DNA of 64,000 nt from an uncultured Prevotellaceae bacterium (GTDB lineage: Bacteria; Bacteroidota; Bacteroidia; Bacteroidales; Bacteroidaceae): NCBI GenBank assembly GCA_947169115.1, contig CAMVOK010000002.1, positions 62,001-126,000 of the forward strand. Direction: 5' to 3'. Below, piece after piece: positions 35,191-43,848 of the stretch. Positions within the stretch are counted from its first letter, which is position 1. Every line of letters begins with the position of its first letter. A program made the position numbers and the translations under genes. Below the pieces are notes generated by a model, which saw only the letters and a program-made list of their open reading frames with translations, had not been told where the DNA came from and did no database searches.

Positions 35191-35550
35191 ATGATGATAG
35201 AAGTACTGAAATCAAAACTCCATTGTGTCTGTGTGACTGAGGCTAACCTCAATTATATGGGGTCGATAACCATCGACGAAGATCTTATGGATGCAGCCGG
35301 ACTCATTGCCGGGGAGAAAGTTCAGATTGTCGATAACAACAACGGAGAGCGTTTTGAGACCTATATAATCAAGGGAGAACGCGGAAGTGGTTGTATTTGC
35401 CTCAACGGAGCTGCTGCACGAAAGGTGCAGGTTGGTGATGTTTGCATCATTATGTCATACGCTCTCATGGACTTTGAAGAAGCCAAGACATTCAAGCCTC
35501 GGGTGGTTTTCCCAGAGAACAATAGAGTGAATCCGGCGACGACACATTAA
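35191..35550 (+). CDS. panD: Aspartate 1-decarboxylase
   Basis: A 119-aa pyruvoyl enzyme making beta-alanine from aspartate. The precursor cleaves itself between Gly24 and Ser25 in [10 protein letters not shown] to make the pyruvoyl group. With the start at 35191 (MMIEVL) the cleavage site falls at the same residue numbers as in E. coli PanD, which supports this start. [19 protein letters not shown] and [17 protein letters not shown] are conserved. It directly follows panC. Confidence 0.96.
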   Translation: MMIEVLKSKLHCVCVTEANLNYMGSITIDEDLMDAAGLIAGEKVQIVDNNNGERFETYIIKGERGSGCICLNGAAARKVQVGDVCIIMSYALMDFEEAKTFKPRVVFPENNRVNPATTH

Positions 35551-35580
35551 GTTCAAGAAAGACAGAATCCGCGAATCTTA

Positions 35581-36195
35581 TTATACGTTATTCCATAATC
35601 TTTCGAACCATAGTTTCAGCTGTGGTTCGTTGTCTATTATCTTACGAAGTTCTTCCAGACGTGCCATGTTTGGTGATTCGGGAAACCATAGACGCAGATA
35701 ACCTTCTCTTCCGTATTTCTCACGTAGGTGTTCAACCATGCGAAGGTAGTGTTCCTGACGCGAAAGAGTAGGATAGTGGTCGATACCGAATTGTATGGTG
35801 CGACGGATGATGTCTTCGGCATCAATGTATCGGTCAGCTTCAGCCACAATTCGCCCATATATAGTGCGTGGAGGACGATTGGCCGAAGCACGATGGTCCT
35901 CGACGGCCTCTGCCATAATCTCTATTTGTTCTTCGTTGAACCACTCCCGAAGATGTTGGTCGGTACGAAGGATACAGGCTGATACAATATGATGTTTGTC
36001 ACGTCCCTCGCACAATCCCGTATCGTGGTAGGCGGCAATGGTATAGGCCATGTCTTCATCTACGCCCAGACGTTCTGCCAATTCCATGCTCTGGCGAATT
36101 ACCAAGTCTGCATGGGTTCTTCGGTGCGCCTTGTCGAAGTGGTCATAACGCGGAAGTATTTCCGTCTCAATGTATTGCTGTAATTCTTTATTCAT
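35581..36195 (-). CDS. HD-domain phosphohydrolase
   Basis: A 204-aa protein with an HD metal site: HRRTHADLVIRQSMELAERL supplies the first histidine, YTIAAYHDTG the HD pair, and EDHRASANRPPRTIYGRIV AEADRYID the distal ligands. The frame opens at 36231 but that part is repeat DNA; ATG at 36195 lies 5 nt after a TACCTTTG promoter element. Substrate is unknown, possibly a nucleotide. It converges on panD with 30 bp between and diverges from the second C10 protease. Confidence 0.82.
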   Translation of the reverse strand: MNKELQQYIETEILPRYDHFDKAHRRTHADLVIRQSMELAERLGVDEDMAYTIAAYHDTGLCEGRDKHHIVSACILRTDQHLREWFNEEQIEIMAEAVEDHRASANRPPRTIYGRIVAEADRYIDAEDIIRRTIQFGIDHYPTLSRQEHYLRMVEHLREKYGREGYLRLWFPESPNMARLEELRKIIDNEPQLKLWFERLWNNV

Positions 36196-36200
36196 TTTTG

Positions 36201-36268
36201 CAAAGGTAGTATAAAGCGAGTGAAAACGCAAATAAACTTGCAGATTTCCGATATAATGCTTACCTTTG
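36201..36268. promoter_or_regulatory. Back-to-back promoters for HD gene and C10 protease in a repeat
   Basis: Minus strand: TTTG (36232-36229), 20 nt, TACCTTTG (36208-36201). Plus strand: CTTG (36237-36240), 20 nt, TACCTTTG (36261-36268). The minus-strand unit has the same TTTGCGTTTTCACTCGCTT spacer as the dispersed promoter repeat. Start codons lie 5 and 4 nt beyond the -7 elements. Confidence 0.8.
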
Positions 36269-36272
36269 TGGC

Positions 36273-38048
36273 ATGAAACGAATTATTTCTTGTTGCCTTC
36301 TCTTGTTGGCATGTGTGTCGCTTTGTGCCCAGAAACGCGCAGTGGCGTGTGACGGGCATGTGGTGGCACATGGACTTCGTTTCGACCCCAATCATGTTAC
36401 CGATGACATGCCCGAGGCACTAAAGGAACTATTGCGAGCCTACAAGGAAAAACCTCGCTACGCCAACCGAGTAAAGGGCAAGGCCGTGGCCCCATTGCTC
36501 CGAAGTCGCCGACATCAAGAAGAACCCTTCAACAGGTCGTGTCCTTATTATACGTATGACAACGGGAAAGTGAGCACGGAGCGCACAATCTCGGGCTGTG
36601 TTGCCACCAGTATAGAGCAGGTGCTGACATATTATCGCTATCCAGCAGCATTGCTTGACACACTACATGGCTGGAAGACATCCCATTACGAACTGACCGA
36701 CGTAATGCCTGGGACACAAATTGACTGGGATAACATACTGGACGATTATTCGCAAGGTTATACCGACCAACAAGCTCAGGCCATTGCAGACTTGTCTTTA
36801 TATTGCGGCATGGCCGTTCACATGAACTATGGTGTCAACTCCAGTAGTGCTGACTTGGGACGTGGGGCTGAACCTCTGTGGAGGGTTTTCGGTTTCAAGA
36901 CGGTACGCTATCTTTCACGAGCAATGTATTCCACCCCAACGTGGAATGCTATGCTTCGCCACGAACTGGAGAATGGACGCCCCATCTGTTATACGGGACA
37001 CAACATGGCCATGGGTGGTCATGCCTTCAATATTGACGGGGTGGACGAAAATGGGTACTATCACCTGAATTGGAGTTACGACGGTATGTACGATGGCTAT
37101 TTCGACCTTGATTACCTGAATCCATTCGAACATGGTTATGATGCCACGGAGATGGGACGAAACGAAGGCTTCTTCTCCAACCAGACAGCTATGTTTCTGC
37201 ATCCCGAGGAAGTAGATGTAGTAGTGGACGACACCTTGAGTCATGCAGATGCGTTTGCCGGAGTGGTTGTTGAAAATATCCAATTCCGACGCCAACCAGA
37301 TAAGCAGGGCTATGTCGTGGCAGACCTTTCCATGACAAATACAACCAAGGACAGCCTGAACTTCACCTTTGAACTATTGACGTACCTACCGACAGATACG
37401 GCCATCTTCCGACAGGCCGATTATGTGGGACTGAGTGCAGTCAATCTTGCACCCGGAGAACATCGCACGTGGCCTGTATATTGCAATTTCTCAAAGATTG
37501 GTGAGCGCATATTTGGCTTTTCTGCAGATGACGAGACCATTCCTTATACGATGAATATAACCATCGAAAATGGAACCGCGCCAAATCTTCGCTTTGGGGA
37601 GATAGAACACCGACTCCTACGCGATGGTGATATGCTGATGGCTGATTTCACCATCGATATCACCAACGAGGCTGCAACAGGCTGGTCGGGCGACCTCGTT
37701 ACTTATTGTTTATTCCCCGAAGGGAGCGATGTGGATTATCGTCATTGGGAAGTTTTAAATCTGGCAGGCGGCGACGCCTATCATTCTACAGTTCGTTTCC
37801 AGCATCTTGAGGATGGTAAAACCTATACCCTGAAGGTACGCTCTCCATGGGACATACGACAGGAAGTAACGTTTACGGTTAGGAAAGAGGATGCCACGGA
37901 TGGTATTTGGGATTTGTCGGAGAATTTCAAATCTCAAATACCAGATGTTCTCTATGACCTGCAGGGCCGACAGTTGCCAAGCTCTCATATAAAGAAGGGT
38001 ATATATATTAAAAACGGAAAAAAATATTTCTACCACAATGGAAGGTAA
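36273..38048 (+). CDS. Secreted C10-family cysteine protease without Spi propeptide
   Basis: A 591-aa secreted protease. The signal peptide ends near LCAQ (residue 20). The catalytic Cys109 is in TISGCVATSIEQV and His250 in MAMGGHAFNIDGV, with HLNWSYDGMYDGYF after it. Only about 90 residues precede the active Cys, and I see no Spi-like propeptide, unlike the protease at 1-4646. Beta-rich domains follow, and the tail VLYDLQGRQLPSSHIKKGIY resembles C-terminal secretion or attachment tails of Prevotella proteins. It overlaps the downstream HD gene by 11 bp. Confidence 0.88.
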   Translation: MKRIISCCLLLLACVSLCAQKRAVACDGHVVAHGLRFDPNHVTDDMPEALKELLRAYKEKPRYANRVKGKAVAPLLRSRRHQEEPFNRSCPYYTYDNGKVSTERTISGCVATSIEQVLTYYRYPAALLDTLHGWKTSHYELTDVMPGTQIDWDNILDDYSQGYTDQQAQAIADLSLYCGMAVHMNYGVNSSSADLGRGAEPLWRVFGFKTVRYLSRAMYSTPTWNAMLRHELENGRPICYTGHNMAMGGHAFNIDGVDENGYYHLNWSYDGMYDGYFDLDYLNPFEHGYDATEMGRNEGFFSNQTAMFLHPEEVDVVVDDTLSHADAFAGVVVENIQFRRQPDKQGYVVADLSMTNTTKDSLNFTFELLTYLPTDTAIFRQADYVGLSAVNLAPGEHRTWPVYCNFSKIGERIFGFSADDETIPYTMNITIENGTAPNLRFGEIEHRLLRDGDMLMADFTIDITNEAATGWSGDLVTYCLFPEGSDVDYRHWEVLNLAGGDAYHSTVRFQHLEDGKTYTLKVRSPWDIRQEVTFTVRKEDATDGIWDLSENFKSQIPDVLYDLQGRQLPSSHIKKGIYIKNGKKYFYHNGR

Positions 38049-38568
38049 ACAAAAAGTGATATTTCCGACGTGCGAACAGCCCGAAACTATCATCCGTAAG
38101 TATTATGAGAGGCAACCTCAACTTATGGAGATACTCCTTAAACATAGTCGACAGGTTGCCGATAGAGCTTTGCAGATATGCGATTGCCATCCAGAACTGA
38201 ACCTTGACCGAAATTTCCTCTATGAGGCGGCTATGCTACACGACATCGGAATCATCCACACCAATGCACCACTGATTCATTGTATGGGTACGGAACGTTA
38301 CGTGTGTCACGGACAAATAGGGGGCGAGATGCTTCGACAAGAAGGACTTCCTCGTCATGCTCGTGTCGCAGAACGTCATACGGGAGCAGGATTACCTGGC
38401 TTTCTACCAGAAACGCCAGAAGAACAAGTCATCTGTTACGCTGATAAATTCTATTCTAAGACCCACCTCGATGAAGAGAAAACCTTCGAGGCTGCTCTTC
38501 GACATCTCCAGAAATATGGCGAGGAAGGAGCTAACCGTTTCTGTCGCTGGCACAAGATGTTCGGATAA
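38038..38568 (+). CDS. HD-domain hydrolase
   Basis: A 176-aa HD protein. HSRQVADRALQIC gives the first histidine, AAMLHDIGIIHTNAP the HD pair, and VCHGQIGGEMLRQEG and AERHTGAGLP further ligands. It resembles small phosphohydrolases annotated as uncharacterised HDIG-type proteins. The start lies inside the end of the C10 gene (11-bp overlap), so translation is coupled. A strong hairpin follows the stop. Confidence 0.83.
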   Translation: MEGKQKVIFPTCEQPETIIRKYYERQPQLMEILLKHSRQVADRALQICDCHPELNLDRNFLYEAAMLHDIGIIHTNAPLIHCMGTERYVCHGQIGGEMLRQEGLPRHARVAERHTGAGLPGFLPETPEEQVICYADKFYSKTHLDEEKTFEAALRHLQKYGEEGANRFCRWHKMFG

Positions 38569-38603
38569 TTCTTGCTACAGGATGACATTACTAAACAAGA
38601 AAA

Positions 38604-38638
38604 AACACCGAAGACCACAAACTGTGGCCTTCGGTGTT
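38604..38638. terminator. Bidirectional intrinsic terminator
   Basis: The 16-bp arms aacaccgaagaccaca and tgtggccttcggtgtt (one mismatch) have a 3-nt loop and an A tract on the left. It separates the convergent HD gene and GH13 gene. Confidence 0.85.
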
Positions 38639-38657
38639 CCTATATATATTTCTCTGA

Positions 38658-40340
38658 TTATTTATCCAAACTGAACTTGAGCAGTCTGCCGCTGTTGGCA
38701 GGAATTAGCAGGGAGGTGGGAGAGGAGGAAGTAAAGGAAATGGGGAAGGGGCAAGATGCCAATAATTCCTCGGCCTTTACGGCACTCGCTTCCTGGAATC
38801 CGTAGAACTCGAAAAGATGGTGGGGAATGTTTATGGAAACTGTAGCATCTGCATCATCGAAGTTCACGGCCACAAGCACAAGTTGATTCTCCAAGCGGCG
38901 AACGAAGGCAAACTGCTTGCCAGCGTTGAATTGGGGATTGCGCAGGTTTGCATACATGAGGTCGTACATTTCTCCCTCGCGAAGCACGGGCTCGCTGTTG
39001 GCAAGATTGAGCAATCGGCTGTAGAACTGCTGCAGGGAGAGTTCATCGGGTGTGAGCTGACGGTTGTCAAAACGTCCCTTGTTGCGCCAACGACGTACCT
39101 TGTCTATAGACCAATAGTCGAAGATGGTAGTACGTCCGTCTCGTCCACTAAATCCCTCTGCATCCATGCCACGTTCGCCCAGTTCCTGTCCAAAATAAAG
39201 CATGACAGGGTTTGTACCAAGGCTAGTTGCCACTATCATGGCAGCGCGGCCGCGATGACCGTCACCAGCAAAGTAGTCACTGGCCAGACGTTGTTCGTCG
39301 TGGTTCTCAAGGAAGTAGAGCATGTGGGAACGTATGGGGTCGGTCTGCTGCCACTGACGAGTGATGTCGGAAGCTTGCTGGTGGCCTTCGGTGATGGCTC
39401 GCAGACAGTCATACATACCGACCTTGTCATAGAGGTAGTCGAAGTGACCCTGTTCTATATAGCTGTTGTATGCTCCGGGATTGTATATCTCGGCAATGAA
39501 GATAATCTGAGGATGCTGTGCCTTCACTTGTGTAATAGCCCATCGCCAGAACTCAACGGGAACCATCTCTGCCATATCGCAACGGAAACCGTCGATGTCC
39601 TTCGATGCCCAGAAGAGCAGGATGGCAAGCATTTGTTTCCAAGTCTGTGGAACGGGGTCGAAGTGAGACTGACGACCTGCGAGGTAGTCAACACCGTAAT
39701 TGAGCTTTACTGTCTCGTACCAGTCGTTACGATTGGGGTAGGCCGTGAATTGGTCGTTACCTGTGGCACGGGCAGGATTCTCGTAATATCCACATAGGTC
39801 AACTCCATCAATGCAGAGGGGCTGACCGGGAAGGTAATAGAAGTTGTTCTGGGGAGAAAATGCGATACTTGTATCATCGTTCTCTCCAAGGTCAACTATT
39901 CCCTGGGGCTTGCTGTCGCTGTGGTACTGACGAGCCACGTGGTTGGGGACAAAGTCAATAATGACTTTCATACCAGCCTTATGGGTACGCTTAACCAGTT
40001 GCTCAAACTCGTCCATGCGGGCAGGAATACTGGTGGCAATATCAGGATCGATATCGTAATAGTCCTTGATTGCGTATGGTGAACCAGCACGACCTTTTAC
40101 GATAGAGGCGTTGTCCTCGGGTATGCCATAGAGGCTATTGTCGGTCTGTGTGGCATGTTCAATGACTCCTGTGTACCAGATGTGAGTTGCTCCCAAACTA
40201 CGTATCTGTTCGAGGGCACGGGGTGTGAAGTCGGCCATCTTGCCACAACCGTTCTCCTGCTTGGTGCCTCCTGGCTGGCAGGTACGGTTCTCGTTACCGA
40301 AAAGACGAGGGAAAACTTGGTAAATGACAATCTTTTCCAT
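38658..40340 (-). CDS. Alpha-amylase family glycosidase (GH13)
   Basis: A 560-aa GH13 enzyme with no signal peptide, so cytoplasmic. It begins MEKIVIYQVFPRLFGNENRT. The barrel motifs are DFVPNHVARQ (region I), GFRCDMAEMVP (nucleophile Asp), IFIAEIYNPG (acid/base Glu) and FLENHDEQRLASD (Asp). It probably acts on alpha-glucans taken up or stored as glycogen. The frame opens upstream to 40475, but ATG at 40340 is the family start and overlaps the fabD stop by one base (TGATG). A Ser/Pro stretch PFPISFTSSSPTSLLIP near the C-terminus comes from a purine-rich repeat. Confidence 0.9.
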   Translation of the reverse strand: MEKIVIYQVFPRLFGNENRTCQPGGTKQENGCGKMADFTPRALEQIRSLGATHIWYTGVIEHATQTDNSLYGIPEDNASIVKGRAGSPYAIKDYYDIDPDIATSIPARMDEFEQLVKRTHKAGMKVIIDFVPNHVARQYHSDSKPQGIVDLGENDDTSIAFSPQNNFYYLPGQPLCIDGVDLCGYYENPARATGNDQFTAYPNRNDWYETVKLNYGVDYLAGRQSHFDPVPQTWKQMLAILLFWASKDIDGFRCDMAEMVPVEFWRWAITQVKAQHPQIIFIAEIYNPGAYNSYIEQGHFDYLYDKVGMYDCLRAITEGHQQASDITRQWQQTDPIRSHMLYFLENHDEQRLASDYFAGDGHRGRAAMIVATSLGTNPVMLYFGQELGERGMDAEGFSGRDGRTTIFDYWSIDKVRRWRNKGRFDNRQLTPDELSLQQFYSRLLNLANSEPVLREGEMYDLMYANLRNPQFNAGKQFAFVRRLENQLVLVAVNFDDADATVSINIPHHLFEFYGFQEASAVKAEELLASCPFPISFTSSSPTSLLIPANSGRLLKFSLDK

Positions 40341-41233
40341 CAGATGCCCTGAATGAGAATGTTCTCTTGGCCATGTACAATTTTCCCAATCATGCCTTGA
40401 AGAGCCTTGCCAGGTCCACACTCGATGAATTCTGTTGCTCCAGCAACAAGCATGTTCTGCACCTCTTGTGTCCAACGAACGCTGGCCGTAAGCTGGGCTA
40501 TGAGGTTTTGCTTGATTTCATTGGCGTCCAAGTGGGGCTGTGCATCTACGTTCTGGTAGATGGGACAGCGGGGAGTCTTGAATTCGGTTTTTTCAATGGC
40601 TTCCTGCAACTGGTCTTTGGCTGGCTGCATGAGAGGGGAGTGGAAGGCGCCACTAACGGGAAGAGGAAGAGCACGCTTGGCCCCAGCTTCTTTCAGTCGA
40701 GCACAGGCGGCATTAACTGCTTCGATGTTGCCACTGATAACGAGCTGTCCAGGGCAGTTGTAGTTGGCAGGGACAACAATATTTCCATTCTGATTCACCT
40801 GATTGCAGATGTCCTCTACAACATTGTCGGGCAAGCCGATGATGGCAGCCATAGTGCTGGGGGCTGCTTCACATGCCTTCTGCATCGCCTGAGCACGGGC
40901 ATACACCAAACGAAGACCATCCTCGAAATCCAGTGCTCCAGCAGCAACGAGTGCGCTGAATTCACCAAGTGAGTGACCACCAACCATATCGGGTTGAAAT
41001 GTTTCGCCCATGGTCAGCGCACTGATAACGCTGTGTAGAAATACAGCAGGTTGAGTCACACGTGTTTGCTTGAGTTCTTCAGCAGTGCCCTCAAACATTA
41101 TGTCCGTAATACGGAATCCCAGAATCTCGTTCGCTTTCTCGAAGAGGGCCTTGGCCTCTGGATTGTTTTTATACAAATCCTTGCCCATGCCCGTAAACTG
41201 GGCACCTTGGCCAGGGAAAACAAATGCTTTCAT
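40340..41233 (-). CDS. fabD: Malonyl-CoA:acyl carrier protein transacylase
   Basis: A 297-aa enzyme moving malonyl groups to acyl carrier protein for fatty acid synthesis. FVFPGQGAQFTGMGKDLY is the N-terminal block, GGHSLGEFSALVAAG carries the catalytic serine, LPVSGAFHSPLMQPA the catalytic histidine and FIECGPGKALQGM the C-terminal block. The frame opens at 41365, but MKAFVFPGQG at 41233 is the family start. TATCTTTG on the minus strand near 41289 is its likely promoter. Coupled translation to the GH13 gene is unusual for fabD. Confidence 0.95.
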   Translation of the reverse strand: MKAFVFPGQGAQFTGMGKDLYKNNPEAKALFEKANEILGFRITDIMFEGTAEELKQTRVTQPAVFLHSVISALTMGETFQPDMVGGHSLGEFSALVAAGALDFEDGLRLVYARAQAMQKACEAAPSTMAAIIGLPDNVVEDICNQVNQNGNIVVPANYNCPGQLVISGNIEAVNAACARLKEAGAKRALPLPVSGAFHSPLMQPAKDQLQEAIEKTEFKTPRCPIYQNVDAQPHLDANEIKQNLIAQLTASVRWTQEVQNMLVAGATEFIECGPGKALQGMIGKIVHGQENILIQGI

Positions 41234-41361
41234 AAAATACCTTTTTACCTTAAAATTAATAACCTTATTTTTATTTGGCCACAAAGATACGAATTTTATC
41301 TGAATTGACCAAAAGATTGACCTGATGAGGGGCTTTTGATGGACCGCAGAGGTGTTTTTAT

Positions 41362-41422
41362 ACAAGAAAATTCATTTTCTTGTGTTTAAATTTGTTCCTT
41401 TGGCTTTTATTTGGTAAATTTA
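41362..41422 (+). promoter_or_regulatory. Perfect palindrome and promoter before a microprotein gene
   Basis: A 22-nt perfect palindrome, ACAAGAAAAT TC ATTTTCTTGT (41362-41383), lies 7 nt before a promoter: TTTG (41391-41394), 20-nt spacer, TAAATTTA (41415-41422, last base off consensus). It is an operator candidate, or the end hairpin of another transcript. Confidence 0.55.
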
Positions 41423-41455
41423 GCGCAATTATTAATCATATTAAGGAGAATTGTT

Positions 41456-41584
41456 ATGGATAAAAGAGCTTTCACATTCAACGAAACTTACGAACTTGAC
41501 AACGTGTATAACTGCGACAGCGATGAACTCTATGCTGGAAGGGATGGAGTGAATTCGATGATGTCGGGATGGGCCACTGACTAA
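41456..41584 (+). CDS. Candidate 42-residue microprotein
   Basis: A 42-codon frame beginning MDKRAFTFNETYELDNVYN and ending MMSGWATD. Support: a promoter at 41391-41422, and a Shine-Dalgarno AAGGAG at 41443-41448 with 7-nt spacing, which is rare in this window. It ends 6 bp before the convergent oxidoreductase gene. It is acidic with no membrane helix or signal peptide. I recognise no family. It could also be a short untranslated RNA, so the call is moderate. Confidence 0.5.
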   Translation: MDKRAFTFNETYELDNVYNCDSDELYAGRDGVNSMMSGWATD

Positions 41585-41589
41585 GATTA

Positions 41590-42678
41590 TTAATGCCAGT
41601 TGCCACGGGTAAAATCGGGTATTTCTACAGGTTGGTTCCCCAGAGCTACGGATTGGGCAGAAAGTTCGGTGACGCATGACCATAGGACTGCGTCATAGAT
41701 GTTCATGTCAAGAGGTGTGTCATTGAGTAGAGCATCTATCAGACGACGGTCCATTGTGTAGTTCATGGTGTTCTCCACTCCAAGTGTGATTCCCTCTTCA
41801 ATAATACGCTTAATCTTCTTGTTTTGGAAACTATATATAAACTCTTCAGCTTGAGTATTATATAATGGCTCTTTCCCTTCGAGTTGCAAGATGGGCTGAG
41901 GGTATTTCTGTGCATAGCCATCAGTGCCGCAAATGGTCTGTATCCGGCTATAAGGTCTTGGCGTATGGTCGTCGAACTGAAGAAGTATGGAACGACCAAG
42001 TTCTGTACGGATGAGTGTGTTGTTGATGTTGTTTAGCCCTGTCATGGAAACCAGTGAAATCAGACGATCGCCATGGTTGATTCCCATCAACTGACAAATT
42101 GGTCCAAGTCCATGAGTTGGATAAGGGTTGCCCATGTGGTGCTGAGTGGATTCTGTTCGCCATCTGCTTTCTAAGTGCCTCAAGTCGTGGATATATGCAC
42201 CTTCGCAATGGGTGATAGTGCCGAACATGCCTTTCTCTACCATGCCCATTATACCAAGATGGAAGACATCATAACAACAGTTCTCCAGCATCATGCATTG
42301 TCGCTGGGTTTCTTCGGTTGTGTTTACCAGTGCCCAGCATTCGTCAACACTCATGGCTGCCGGAACCTCAATGACCACATTTTTCCCTTTCTGCATGGCG
42401 AATACGGCCATACGGGTATGTGACGACCAATCGGTGCATAGATAAACAAGGTCAACATTGGGCGATTCGCATAATTTCCGCCACTGACTTTCCCCTACAT
42501 ATCCCGGTACACGCTTGTGGCCTTGGCTACTAAGTATCTGTTGGGCATTTTCAACGGCTTCTGCAGAAAGGTCGCCAAGAGCCGTGATTTCCGCCCCCTC
42601 GATTACGGCATAGCGAGTAAGAGTAGCAAGTCCTCTTTGTCCCAGTCCGATAAGTCCTATTCGAATAGAATGTCTCAT
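41590..42678 (-). CDS. Gfo/Idh/MocA-family protein, GH109-like, cytoplasmic
   Basis: A 362-aa NAD-dependent protein. The Rossmann start is IRIGLIGLGQRGLATLTRY, with EVPAAMSVDECWALV and MMLENCCYDVFHLGIMGMVE after it, and CEGAYIHDLRHL. These blocks match GH109 enzymes, which use NAD to cleave alpha-N-acetylgalactosamine by an oxidation-elimination route. No signal peptide is present. The paralogue at 59173 shares the blocks ENCCYD, GAYIH and PDFTRG but is exported. TAACTTTG at 42693-42686 lies only 7 nt before the ATG. Confidence 0.85.
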   Translation of the reverse strand: MRHSIRIGLIGLGQRGLATLTRYAVIEGAEITALGDLSAEAVENAQQILSSQGHKRVPGYVGESQWRKLCESPNVDLVYLCTDWSSHTRMAVFAMQKGKNVVIEVPAAMSVDECWALVNTTEETQRQCMMLENCCYDVFHLGIMGMVEKGMFGTITHCEGAYIHDLRHLESRWRTESTQHHMGNPYPTHGLGPICQLMGINHGDRLISLVSMTGLNNINNTLIRTELGRSILLQFDDHTPRPYSRIQTICGTDGYAQKYPQPILQLEGKEPLYNTQAEEFIYSFQNKKIKRIIEEGITLGVENTMNYTMDRRLIDALLNDTPLDMNIYDAVLWSCVTELSAQSVALGNQPVEIPDFTRGNWH

Positions 42679-42764
42679 GATGGTGCAAAGTTAGGCAAAT
42701 ATTATGAGAATTTAACGGAAATATGTAAATATTTTCGTACCTTTGCAGGCAAAATCATGAAATT

Positions 42765-43826
42765 ATGATGAAGAAGAACAATCATTTGGTGATTATGGCC
42801 GGTGGTATAGGAAGCCGTTTCTGGCCAATGAGTACTCCGGAAAAGCCTAAACAGTTTGTTGATGTGCTGGGTTGTGGGAGAAGTTTGATACAGTTGACCA
42901 TAGATCGCTTCAAGGGCATTATTCCTATGGAGAATATATGGGTTGTTACCTCCGAGTCGTATGCTTCTGTGGTGCAGGAACAGCTACCAGAGATGCCTGC
43001 GTCGAATATTCTGAGGGAACCCTGCAGACGTAATACAGCCCCCTGTATTGCATACGTTAGTTGGCGAATTAAGTCAAAGGACCCCAAGGCGAATATTGTA
43101 GTTACACCCAGTGACCACATTGTGATGGACGTGCCAGAGTTTCAACGTGTAATCAAGCAAAGCCTGGAGTTTGTAGATGAAAATGATGCCATTCTTACTC
43201 TTGGCATGAAGCCCAATCGTCCCGAAACAGGGTATGGTTACATTCAGGTGGATATGAGCTCACCATGCACTCGTTTCCGTGACATCTTCCGTGTTGACAC
43301 CTTCCATGAGAAACCCTCTTTGGACAAGGCCGAAAAGTACATCGCACAGAACAATTTCTTCTGGAATGCGGGTATCTTTGTATGGAATGTGAACACAATT
43401 GTCAATGCCTTCCGTATCTATGCCCCCGAAATCTCTAATATCTTTGAGAATATCCTCCCATATTACGGAACTGACCGTGAGCAGAAAATAATTAATCAGG
43501 AGTTCCCGAAATGTGAGAACATATCGGTTGACTATGCCATCATGGAGAATGCTGAAGAGATATTCTGTTTCCCAGCCAGCTTCGGATGGAGCGACCTTGG
43601 TACTTGGGGCTCGTTACGTGAGAATACGGAACATGATAAGAATGGCAATTCACTCATCGGTAACAACATTAAGGTGTATGATACACAAAATTGCATTGTC
43701 CATGCCACAGACGAGCGTAGGGTGGTAGTACAAGGGCTGAATGGATACATTGTTGCTGAGAAAGACGATGTTTTGCTCATTTGCAAACTGGAGAACGAAC
43801 AACAAATAAAGCAATATAGCGAATAA
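42765..43826 (+). CDS. manC: Mannose-1-phosphate guanylyltransferase
   Basis: A 353-aa enzyme making GDP-mannose from mannose-1-phosphate and GTP. The N-terminal motif is [23 protein letters not shown], with [29 protein letters not shown] and [12 protein letters not shown] as further blocks. The isomerase half of bifunctional ManC proteins is missing. The start may be 42765 or 42768. A promoter TACCTTTG is at 42738-42745. It leads the GDP-fucose cluster manC-gmd-fcl-fkp. Confidence 0.94.
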   Translation: MMKKNNHLVIMAGGIGSRFWPMSTPEKPKQFVDVLGCGRSLIQLTIDRFKGIIPMENIWVVTSESYASVVQEQLPEMPASNILREPCRRNTAPCIAYVSWRIKSKDPKANIVVTPSDHIVMDVPEFQRVIKQSLEFVDENDAILTLGMKPNRPETGYGYIQVDMSSPCTRFRDIFRVDTFHEKPSLDKAEKYIAQNNFFWNAGIFVWNVNTIVNAFRIYAPEISNIFENILPYYGTDREQKIINQEFPKCENISVDYAIMENAEEIFCFPASFGWSDLGTWGSLRENTEHDKNGNSLIGNNIKVYDTQNCIVHATDERRVVVQGLNGYIVAEKDDVLLICKLENEQQIKQYSE

Positions 43827-43848
43827 TTTTTTAGAATACAATATAGAT

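Noticed and set aside
38817-39797. A 326-codon plus-strand frame opposite the GH13 gene
   Set aside because: Antisense shadow of the amylase gene.
41362-41383. fabD terminator
   Set aside because: fabD runs in the other direction, and the palindrome lies upstream of it, so it cannot end that transcript.
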